This document shows, in pieces, positions 37,301 to 45,349 of a stretch of 45,349 nucleotides of DNA. The notes below the pieces were generated by a model. That model did not search any database. It was not told the origin of the DNA and saw only the letters and a program-made list of their open reading frames with translations. The position numbers and the translations under genes are program-made. The stretch comes from Haplomitrium mnioides (Eukaryota; Marchantiophyta; Haplomitriopsida; Calobryales), in NCBI GenBank assembly GCA_049999725.1, contig JBNGIS010017679.1:1-45349 (forward strand), read 5' to 3'. Positions within the stretch are counted from its first letter, which is position 1. The number at the start of each line of letters is the position of its first letter.

Positions 37301-39625
37301 GAATGTTTTGATAGTCAATTTCAAGTTGTAAATGAAGTGCAGAAAACATTTGTCCTCCTAAGTGAAAAAAAGAACTATAGAGAATGTTTACATAGTTAGT
37401 TTTGAGTTTTCAATGAAGTGCCAAAAATGTGTGTTATGAAATGAAGAATGGAACTATGTAGAATGTTTGGATGGTCAATTTTGAGTTGTCAATGAAGTGG
37501 GAAAAAAAAATGTGTGTATGTAAGTGAAGAATCAAACTATAGAGAATATTTAGATGGTGAATTTTGAGTGGTCAATGAAGTGCAACAAACATGTGTCATG
37601 AAGTGAAGGACAAAACTGTAGAAAATGTTAAATGGTCAATTTTGAGTTGGTTTATTTCGAGTTTTCATGAAGTGCAAAAAATATGTGTCATGAAGTGTCC
37701 TAAAGTGAAGAATAGAACTATATATAAAGTTTGGATGGTCAACTTTTGATTGTAAATGAAGTTCAAAAAACATGTGTCATGAAGTAGCCTTAAGTGAAGA
37801 ACAAAACTGTAAAGAATATTTAGATAGTCAATTTAGAGTTGTTAGTGAAGTGCCAAAAATGTATGTAATAAAGTGAAGAATATAACTATAGAGAATGTTT
37901 AGATGGTTAATTTTGAGTTGTCAATGAAGTGACAAAAATGTGTGTCATGAATTGAAGAATGAAACTGTATAGAATGTTTAGATGGTCAATTTCAAGTTGT
38001 CAATGAAGTGGAAAGAATGTGTGTCTTAAAGTGAAGAACCAAACTATAGGGAATATTTAGATGCTCAATTTTGGATGGTAAATAAATTGCAAAAAAACAT
38101 GTGTCATGAAGTGAAGAACAGAAATATAGAGAATGTTTAGATTGTTAACTTTGAGTTGTCAATAAAGTGCAAAATTTGTGTGCTACAAAATGTCGTGAAG
38201 TGAAGAACATAACTATGGAGAATGTTAGATGGTCAATTTGGAGTTGTCAATGAAGTGCATGAAACGTGTTTCATAAAGTGTCATGTTGTGAAGAATAGAA
38301 CTATAAAGAATGTTAAGATGGTCAATTTGGAGTTGTCAATAAACTACAAAAAACCATATTTCCTATAATTAAGAAAAAAAACTTTAGAGAATGTTTAGAT
38401 AGTCAATTTTGAGTTGTCAATAAAGTTCCAAAAAGGGGTGTTGTGAATTGAAGAACGGAACTATAGAAAATGTTTAGATGCTCAATTTTGAGTGGTCAAT
38501 GAAGTGCAAAAAAACAAGTGTCATGAAGTGAAGAGAAAAACTATACATAATTTTTAGATGGTTAATTTTGAGTTTTCAATGAAGTGCAGTAAACGTGTGT
38601 TATGAAACATTCTGAAGTGAAGAATATAGCTATAGAGAATTTAAAGATGGTTTCTTTTGAGTTGTCGATGAAGTGAAAAAAATGCATGTCATAAAGTGGT
38701 CTGCAGTGAAGAAAAGAACTCTAGAGAATGTTTAGATGGTGAATTTTTAGTTGTTAATGTACTGTAAAAATCATCTAACATGAAGTGCAAAACATAATTA
38801 TAGAGAATGTTTAGATGGTCAATTTCAAGTTGTCAATAAAATGAAAAAAACGTGTGTTGTGAAGTGAAGAATGGAACTATGGAGAATATCTAGATGGTTA
38901 ATTTTGAGTTGCCAATATAATGCCAAAAATGTGTGCCTTGAAGTGAAGAACGGAACTATAGAAAATGTTGAGATAGTCAATTTTAAGTTTTGTGTGAAGT
39001 GTAAAAAACGTGTGTGCTTAAGTGAAGAGAAAAACTATATAGATGGTTTAGTTTGAGTTTTCAATGAAGTCCCAAAAATGTATGTAATGAAGTGAAGAAC
39101 GAAACTATGAAGAATGTTTAAATGGTTAATTTTTAGTTGTTTATATAATGCCTAAAACGTGTGTTTTGAAGTGAAAAACGTAATTATAGAGAATGTTTAG
39201 ATGGTCAATGTCAAGTTGTTAATGAAGTACGAAAAAATTGTGTACTTAAAAAAATAACAAAACTATAGAGATGGTTTAGATGGTTTAGTTTAAGTTTTTA
39301 ATGAAGAGCCAAAAATGTGTGTAATAAAGTGAACAATGGAACTATAGAGAATGTTTAGATGGTCAATTTTAAGTTGTCAATAAAGTGAAAAAAAATGTGT
39401 GTCCAGAAGTGAAGAATAGAACTATGGAAAATGTTTAGATAGTCAAATTTAAGTTGTTAATGATGTGCAAAAAAGGTCTGTCATTAAGTGAGGAAAAAAC
39501 CTATACACAACATTTAGATGTTTTATTTAGAGTTGTCATTGAAGTGCAAAAAATGTGTGTCTTGAAGTGTACTAAAGTGAACAATAAAACTATAGATAAA
39601 GTTTAGATGGTCAACTTTCAATTGT
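25351..39625. repeat. 79-bp satellite, block D (main array, ~180 units)
   Basis: About 14.3 kb of head-to-tail degenerate units, all in one orientation. Units diverge by substitutions and small indels. A recurrent variant doubles a 10-bp word (catgaagtgtcttgaagtgaag in place of catgaagtgaag), giving units of about 89 bp. The unit also contains an internal echo: tcaatgaagtg and tcatgaagtg lie about 24 bp apart, so it may descend from a shorter repeat. There is no coding capacity. The array ends at the left edge of the second element copy. Confidence 0.95.
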
Positions 39626-40545
39626 AGCAGCTGCTACTTTGAACCAAGAACCACTATTGAGTTTCTGCTTCACTTGGCAGTCGAAATTTTTTTTCGAAGA
39701 TTTGTCATTCAAAAACATCAAATTTAAGACTAAAATCTTCTTTTCGAAAAAAAATTTGTTTTTTATGAACAAAAAATGCATATTTTTCATTTAGATTATA
39801 TTTCAAATGTTTTTTTAGAAAGAAAACTTTAAAAACAAACATTTTGGCTATTCGAATATTTTGAAAAAACTTGACACCACTGTGAATAAATTAAATTCAT
39901 CAAAAAAGAAATAAAATATATATCTTTCGGTAGAAAAAAACTACAAGAAAACGTAAATGTCCATTCGGGTAAGGACTTTAAACCTGACTTTGAGCATCGT
40001 AGCCAACAAAGTCTATGCAAGCATAGACTCCAAACCAGAACCGCAAAGCCTATGTACGCATAGACTCCGAACAAGAATCCTAAATCCTCTGTGTGCTTAG
40101 ACTCTGAACAAGAACAACGAAGCCATGCACGCATGGACTTTCAACTAGAATCTTAGAGCCAAAACACGCCAAGGTTCTAAATAAGAACCCTGCAGCCTAT
40201 GCAAGCATAGACAGTAACCAAGAACCCTTTGACCAACGGGTGCAGAGACTCTGAATAACAACCTTACAACTTAAGCGCGTAGAGAAACCGAACAAGAACT
40301 ACAAAGCCTTAATGCGCAAAGACACTAAACAATGTGCAAAGACTCCAAATCATTCTAAGACTAGAAATTGAGTTCAAACCATTCTTGGACTATCAAATGG
40401 GTCAACTTATTCTTATGCGCAATAAACCGAATCTTGATGAAAAGACTTGTAGTAGATTGAAAGAGCAACAAGATGAAACTTTTGCAAAAAAAAAGATTTG
40501 GAAAAAATAAATTTTATTATTGATGCAAATTGTACAAAGACGTCC
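39626..40545. other. Left end and 3' flank of the methylase gene of the second element copy
   Basis: Satellite stops near 39625. A perfect 14-bp palindrome, gtagcagctgctac (39624-39637), straddles the junction. The next 370 bp are AT-rich with no gene. From 40011 there is a palindrome array (separate entry). The segment lies downstream of the methylase gene stop at 40546. Confidence 0.55.
40011..40345. repeat. ~37-bp palindrome array downstream of the methylase gene
   Basis: Units such as gtctatgcaagcatagac (40011-40028), gcctatgtacgcatagac (40048-40065), tcctctgtgtgcttagac (40085-40102) and gccatgcacgcatggac (40122-40138) repeat every 37 bp, separated by an A-rich spacer of the type tccgaacaagaatcctaaa. 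About nine units, increasingly degenerate to the right. Confidence 0.85.
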
Positions 40546-41873
40546 TTAGACTCTCTCCTCTTCGGGAGTAACTGTCTCATCTAAATCTACAAACTGAGCA
40601 TCTGCAGCCGCTAGAGAATCCTATCGGGACTTTCCAGTCCCCGATATTACAACAGAGTCACCAGAAGCACCTACAGTACCAGGAGGAATAGGTTCCTTGT
40701 GGTACACAAAAACTATTTGTGACTCAGTCACATCGGATGGCAAGGAAGCCATCTCCAAAACCCTTTGAGGAATACAAATAGACTGATGTCTATCATATTC
40801 CATGGCGATGCAATTTTGCATCAACTTAAGAGCACAAACAAGACATGTGCCAGACCCAGAGCAGAGATCAAGGATCCAATCTTGCTCTATTAATAGATGG
40901 TCAATAAAAAAATTGTACAAACCCTGCGGTTTCTGATAAACATTCACAAGAGCATCATCTCCTAGATGTTTAAGCTTTGCAGAAACTACAGGGCAGCTAA
41001 AAACACTCCGCATAGGTTGCCGAGGAAGTCCGATTGCAGAAGAAGCTTGCAAGTTGAAGTGACGCATGCTCCTCTTTCCTTCCTTTGTCCAATAGCCCAC
41101 CATCCAATACTCGTGGGCATGAGCAATTGTGGGACCACCAGAATGATGTATATTGCTTTTGTCCTTGCAAAAAGATAAACAACCACATCAAACATTGTAA
41201 CAAAAATGAAAGAGAAATAAAAAACAAAGAAATAAAAAAATAAAAAAAATGAAAGAACAACTCACCAGATGCCGTGATCAATTGCACAGCAAACTTCAGA
41301 ATGGGCATCCTCGACGATGCCAAACTACTACAAAGAATTTATGATTACAAATGACCAAAACTCCGAAGTAGTTATTGCCACAAAAGATGATACCATGTTG
41401 AAAATGTCATCTTTTGAAAATGGTTCTGAATCATCATGCTTACATTCCTTTAGGTTATATCCGTAAGGAATATCAGGAATAGCCAATGTGAAACACCTAG
41501 GTTTTACAAGGCCCTTTAATTGTTGGGCGTTAGCCTTCCCGTAGACTTGATAAAACGCCACGTTTAGACCGTCGACATAAGAAAGTAAATCTTCTTCCTC
41601 ATCTCTCACAACTCCTTCTGTTGTGAGAGAGGAAGCACCACTTTGCTACCATGCTTTCCACTCTCTGGCCTTCTGGCAGTGGAGAAGAAAAGCTGTAGGG
41701 TAAGAGACCAACGTCGGAGGCTGGTCTTGTTCTTTGGGAGCTTCCTCGATCCTAGATTTCTTTCTTCCCTTTGCAGCTGCTGTCAGTTTCTTTGCTAGCT
41801 GTCGCTTGAAAGTTTTGTCCCTTTGAAAAAAATGAAAACAAAAATATTAGAAAAAAAAACATTGAAAGGTTAA

Positions 41874-41939
41874 AACCATGCAACCATGGACTTCAATGTC
41901 CATGTGCGCATGGACTTCCAAGTCCAAGCGCACTTGGAC
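41874..41939. repeat. 24-bp palindrome array in an intron (3 units)
   Basis: Three 18-bp units at 41874, 41898 and 41922 (gtccatgtgcgcatggac, gtccaagcgcacttggac and a worn first unit) with 6-bp spacers. They lie in the inferred intron 42027-41805 of the methylase gene. Period and sequence are the same as in the array at 43605-43790. Confidence 0.88.
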
Positions 41940-43604
41940 ATCGACGGATTTGAGAACAAAACATAAATTTACAAAAAATTAAATGCTAAGACAAATGATA
42001 AATTAAAGATCCAAAGAAAGGAATTACCAAAAGCTTCTCAAAACTCGAATAAAAGGAAGCCATCTTGGACTCTTCCATGTGAAGAGGGTACTCCTCTCTA
42101 GCCTCTTCTTAGGAATTGCAAAAAACCTCCTAACAAAAACTCTTCACCATTACCGCCAAAACTTTGTGTCTCTCCGCCTCTCGAGACATTTCATCCATTG
42201 AAAGCTCTCCGGCTTCCACCCACTTCAAAACTGATATCCTAACTTTGTCTGGAAGACTATGAAGAGACCTCCAAGGTGTCCACTTCATGTCTTCCATCCT
42301 CATGGATCCTTTGGCCTTAGGCTTCTAGCCTTTCACAAGGTTCTTCTCCCACAGTGAAAAAATGCTCTGCTGCAACTCCCAGAGCTCTCCGCTTCTAAAT
42401 GCTAGCTGAAACCAATTGTCTTGAGAAGTCACGGTCTTCTCGAGCGTGGACTTCAGTTTGATCTCCAAGGTTTCTAACACTAGCTCCCTTTTTAATTTTT
42501 GGAATGAAACCATCTCACTTTCGACAAATCGCTGATGCCAATATTCGACATTTTGAATTGAGGTCATCTCAAGCCTCTACCTCTGGTTGTAATTATCATT
42601 TGTTGCAAAAATTTGAGCCTCTGTTGGTGTTAGGCCCATGTAGACGTAACAATTGCAGAGCGACAAGGCGGGATTCTTCACTCCATATTTCGTAATCAAA
42701 AGTTGGCTTGTTGCAGCACTATGATTGCCTCCAGCAATCTCGTAGCGATACTTGTCAAGGTTTTGGATGTCAAACTCTGACTTATCCTTCAAACCACACC
42801 TCGAGTCTACAACAACAATGAAGAAAGAATGCCCGTATTTGTTCGTCAGCATTCTTTGCACCAACAATTCCACAAAATCCTCGTTCAACCTCCAAATTTG
42901 GAATGGACCCCAGTTGTCCATTCCAAGCTTTGGCAAATTCAGGTTTTCCAGCCTTATTGTGATGGTTTCCTCACGGACTTTGCACCGCTGGATTGCAAAT
43001 TCCCTAATTTTGTTTTTATCTTCTTCAGAAAGTGTCTAAGGATCAACTTGCTCTCTTTCTTGAGATGTCGACAACCCCTTGTGGGATTGCCTCTTCGATC
43101 TAGATGTAGGAGCTTGAACTGACGCAGGCTCCTTCTCTAACTCCTGCCCCGAGTTGCTTGCTATAAGAGAAGAGGGCACCAACGAGGTTGAATTTGCAGT
43201 AGATTCAGAAGGGTCTGGCTCCTCCTCAACGACTGGTGCTGGTGCTTGTTTCTTTTTCTTTTGCACTAGTTTTTTTTCTTCTGGGCCTTGCTTGATTCCG
43301 GCTCCTTTCTCTTCTTCTGCAAAGAAGTCCATATGACGTGTGCCAAAAATGTTATCGCACTCAGATGCGGCACAAGTTGTTGAATGTTGATGCCCTGCTT
43401 GGGCTTTAGAATTTTTATTTGAATAGCGAATTTGATGAAGTCTCTCTCGATTTTCTTTGCGTCATTACATGAATCGACGAAGTCCGCAAGAAACTGAGTG
43501 AACTGAAAAAGAAAAACGAAAAACATTTAGCATTAGATAAAATAATGACCTAACATAAAGAAAAGCAAGAACTTAGAAAGAAATAGCGTGAATTTAACAT
43601 TGAA

Positions 43605-43790
43605 GTCCATGCGTGCATGGACCTAAGAGTCTATGCGCGCCTGGACCTCAGAGTCCAGACGCGCATGGACTCTAAGGTCTATCCACAAAAGGACTCTCAG
43701 GTCCATGTGCGCAAGGACTCTGAGGTCCAAGCGCGCAGGGACTCTAAAGTCCATGCGCGCATGGACTTCAAAGTCCATGCTCGCATGAAC
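43605..43790. repeat. 24-bp palindrome array in an intron (8 units)
   Basis: Eight units start at 43605, 43629, 43653, 43677, 43701, 43725, 43749 and 43773, each an 18-bp palindrome (best: gtccatgcgcgcatggac at 43749-43766) plus a 6-bp spacer (ctcaga, tctaag, tctgag, ttcaaa...). The period never varies. The array sits in the intron 43856-43503. A + strand frame of 8-residue repeats (DSKVHARM type) runs through it only because 24 is divisible by 3. Confidence 0.93.
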
Positions 43791-44395
43791 ATACTAAGAG
43801 CTACAGCTAAGTAATGAAAAATGAATAAGAAAAAATATTTTGGAATTGAGTCTCACCTTTCCATCTTCCCTCGACGCCTGTAGATTTGCTGCAAACAAGT
43901 CTCTCTCTTTGTATTCTGAGAAGTCAAATTGCTTGCGATTTGCAGAATACAACATTGAATCCTGGGTCTGCACAAGCAGTCTGATGTTTGTCTTCTTCTC
44001 TTATCAGATCATAGTAATTTGGACTACTAAACCCAAATTAAAATTTTCACCTTCACCTGCAAAAAGGTAAAGATGATGATCCGGGTCCCTCGAGGAACAA
44101 TAATTAACTAACCATTTCCAGTCCAATTTGAGAGGCTCTAGAGCCTTGATAACGTTCGAATACCTATAAGGCTTTAGTTTGGGAGCACCAGAAACATTTC
44201 CCTGAGAGACCATTGTCTAGACAGAAAAAAAAAAAAGTATCTTTTTGAAGGTAAAAAATATAGTGAAGAAAAAATGGGAAATCACTAAGGGCTGGAAAAG
44301 GTAGAAAACTGAGGAAATGAGAAAAAACAACAATCAAAAAACGAAAATAAGAAATTGAACTTGCGACAATGGAAAGAAACTTTCCAGCGACGCTC

Positions 44396-44403
44396 TTTTT
44401 ATA
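44396..44403 (-). promoter_or_regulatory. TATA box of the methylase gene
   Basis: On the minus strand the sequence reads agctataaaaagagcgtc, upstream of the inferred ATG at 44213 with no ORF between. Confidence 0.55.
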
Positions 44404-44492
44404 GCTAAATTTCAAAAAACGTTTTTTCTTGCCAAAATTTTATTCGTGGAGCTCTTGACACATAGGTTTGCCTGGTGCAAAAAAAAAGTTAG

Positions 44493-44500
44493 TATATAAA
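44493..44500 (+). promoter_or_regulatory. TATA box of the DUF7869-like gene
   Basis: The sequence gttagtatataaagcattg lies upstream of the ATG at 44678-44680. Confidence 0.55.
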
Positions 44501-44677
44501 GCATTGTCTGTTTTCATCTTTCCAGTTTCTTTTTTTCATTTTCTTTCCAAAATGTCCCTAAATTTGTCATTTTACAAAAAAAATGGCAAAATTGCATCTT
44601 TTGAGAGTTCTATAAGAGTTTGATAATATTTGCTAGAGTAGTTCTTTGAAATAATTCAGTTTTTGTGAGACTTTTCA

Positions 44678-45349
44678 ATGGCTGGAGTTTTTAAAGGCAA
44701 GAAGAGATTGGAATTTCAAAATTAATCTTCACAAAAGAGTGTTACTTTTCACAATCAATTTGAGATTCAATCAAGTGTCAATTTTCGAGACATAAGCGAT
44801 GGAGTTACAAAATCTTCAAGTGTGATGGCTAGCATATTGGGGAAAAAGATGACTTCTGTTGAGTTAGATAGCTCCGGCAAGAAAGATCGAGAAGGTGAAC
44901 TCCATGCGCGCATAAGATCAGAGAGTCAACCCTATGCGCGCATAGGGTTAAGGAGTGAATCCAATGTGCACATAGGATTAACGACTCATTATTTTGCGCA
45001 CAAAGGATCAAAGAGGGAACTCAGTGCTTGCAAAGATCTAAAGAAACAATCTTCATCCAACAAAAGATCTTTGCTACCCATCAAGCGGACGAAGTTGAAG
45101 CTTTTTTTTTAGTATTCCAAAATGTCTGAAAAATAGACACAACAAAGAGATTTCAAATGATTGTAGAGCTCTCTTCGTCCACATCTGAGGGAGACATCGA
45201 TATTGATGAGAAAAGTGTGTCTATTCAAAACACAAACAACATACAATATCTGGACAATTTTTATTTTGGAGATGAGCCACTCTCCCCGATAGCACCACTC
45301 AAATAATGAGTGATTTCTTTTCAGGTTGCACCTCGCGGAGAGATTGGAA
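44678..45349 (+). pseudogene. Start of a second DUF7869-like gene copy, runs off the window
   Basis: Homologous to 1-637 in sequence and order. ATG at 44678, chosen because the frame (MAGVFKGKKRLEFQ) runs into the conserved MASILGKKMTSVELDSSGKK stretch (44825-44884) and base 1 of the window aligns just inside it. The N-terminal region contains five 10-residue repeats (GELHARIRSE type), then a basic stretch. A stop at 44723 and an apparent frameshift in the T-run at 45102-45110 are followed by SEGDIDIDEKSVSIQNTNN and FGDEPLSPIAPLK, then TAA-TGA at 45304-45309. At the aligned site the left copy has CAA-TGA, so the TAA is a decayed Gln codon. The transposase-like core lies beyond the window. Confidence 0.7.
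44901..45050 (+). repeat. 30-bp coding repeat with palindromic core (5 units)
   Basis: Units start at 44901, 44931, 44961, 44991 and 45021. The clearest palindrome is ccctatgcgcgcataggg (44930-44947); others are tccatgcgcgcataaga, ccaatgtgcacatagga, ttttgcgcacaaagga and tcagtgcttgcaaaga. The 30-bp period keeps the reading frame, so here the palindrome is part of the coding sequence. Confidence 0.88.

Larger units (their letters stand above)
40546..44213 (-). pseudogene. ParB-like domain plus beta-class DNA N4C/N6A methyltransferase gene, element-borne, decayed
   Basis: About 970 codons in five inferred exons: 44213-44058, 43999-43857, 43502-42028, 41804-41266, 41155-40546; the frame joins at every inferred intron. 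After a basic, low-complexity linker (43332-43040) comes a ParB/sulfiredoxin-like region: LNEDFVELLVQRM (about 42886), YRYEIAGGNHSAATSQLL (about 42758-42705), then PTEAQIFATNDNYNQ. Exon 4 has the catalytic motif IV, AIPDIPYGYN (DIPY at 41474-41463), and exon 5 has motif X, VYQKP (about 40940-40927), and the SAM-binding motif I, LDLCSGSGT (40872-40846), with AMEYD after it. The order IV-X-I is the beta class of DNA amino-methyltransferases, mostly bacterial and phage enzymes. Inactivated by nine in-frame stops (43036, 42577, 42325, 42130, 42109, 41646, 41328, 41325, 40621) and one frameshift near 43330. The methylase call is strong; the ParB-like call is moderate. Confidence 0.75.
44214..44677. 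promoter_or_regulatory. Shared bidirectional promoter between the methylase and DUF7869-like genes
   Basis: The two start codons (minus strand at 44213, plus strand at 44678) are 464 bp apart and point away from each other. A TATA box faces each gene: tataaaaa on the minus strand (44403-44396), about 183 bp from its ATG, and tatataaa on the plus strand (44493-44500), about 178 bp from its ATG. The two are about 90 bp apart. Co-expression of both element genes is inferred. Confidence 0.65.

Noticed and set aside
25351-39625. Reading frames of 60-100 codons on both strands in the satellite
   Set aside because: They recur with the repeat, change frame with each indel and have no composition or motif of a protein.
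43605-43790. CRISPR-like array
   Set aside because: Repeats are palindromic with 6-bp spacers that are nearly identical; there are no unique spacers, and the context is eukaryotic mobile DNA.
43617-43814. A + strand protein of 8-residue repeats (DSKVHARM type)
   Set aside because: It is open only because the 24-bp palindrome array is a multiple of three and lacks stops; it lies in an intron of the minus-strand gene and has no other support.
40546-44213. Non-standard genetic code (TAG/TAA read as Gln) as the explanation for in-frame stops
   Set aside because: The pattern fits at first sight, since all nine stops could be Gln codons. But the DUF7869 copies also have TGA stops and frameshifts, the methylase gene has a frameshift, and one stop is a CAA in the other copy. 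Decay explains all of this with fewer assumptions.
1-45349. The two end segments as LTRs of one giant retroelement
   Set aside because: They are homologous and in the same orientation, but they contain the 5' coding part of the DUF7869-like gene, not an LTR, and no primer site or polypurine tract lies next to them.
40546-45349. DIRS-type retroelement as the source of the methylase
   Set aside because: DIRS methylases are Dam-like with a different motif order, and I see no reverse transcriptase, RNase H or tyrosine recombinase here.

Overview
The window looks like repeat-dominated nuclear DNA of a land plant. The evidence is AT-rich sequence, a degenerate Ty1/copia LTR retrotransposon, a large satellite array and a two-gene mobile element with introns. 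I cannot name the species. A copia primer site made from a half initiator-Met tRNA and a DUF7869-type gene are compatible with a non-flowering plant, but that is only a guess. I see no intact host gene.

Layout. (1) 1-5795: the right-hand part of a mobile element with a decayed + strand gene for a DUF7869-like protein, which has DDE-transposase-like acidic motifs. (2) 5796-39625: a degenerate 79-bp satellite in four blocks (5796-6882, 9869-12240, 18187-18727, 25351-39625; about 18 kb) that appears to have been one array. It is split by an LTR-like insertion with TGTTAG/CTAACA ends (6883-9868), by a complete but dead copia element with a CCAAA target duplication (12241-18186), and by a composite unidentified segment (18728-25350) that holds a GC-rich island and a (TA)n tract with a 10-N gap. 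(3) 39626-45349: the left-hand part of a second copy of the element in (1), in the same orientation. It carries a minus-strand gene and the start of the DUF7869-type gene on the plus strand, which head away from each other from a 464-bp shared promoter with two outward-facing TATA boxes.

Main find. The minus-strand gene (40546-44213, five inferred exons) appears to encode a ParB/sulfiredoxin-fold-like domain (GGNHSAA signature) followed by a beta-class DNA N4-cytosine/N6-adenine methyltransferase: a DIPY catalytic motif, then QKP (motif X), then DLCSGSGT (motif I). The element also carries many regularly spaced arrays of one 14-18-bp palindrome (core CATGCGCGCATG with variants) in introns, flanks and the N-terminal coding region. 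Spacing is fixed within each array but differs between arrays (24, 30, about 37 and 38 bp). A ParB-like, methylase-encoding element that carries palindromic arrays is a candidate for an undescribed self-marking or self-partitioning transposon system. The link between protein and arrays is inference.

Both element copies are dead. Almost all in-frame stops look like C-to-T changes (CAG/CAA/CGA to TAG/TAA/TGA), as expected from deamination of methylated cytosine in a silenced plant transposon. One site can be checked directly between the two copies (CAA at 591-593 against TAA at 45304-45306).
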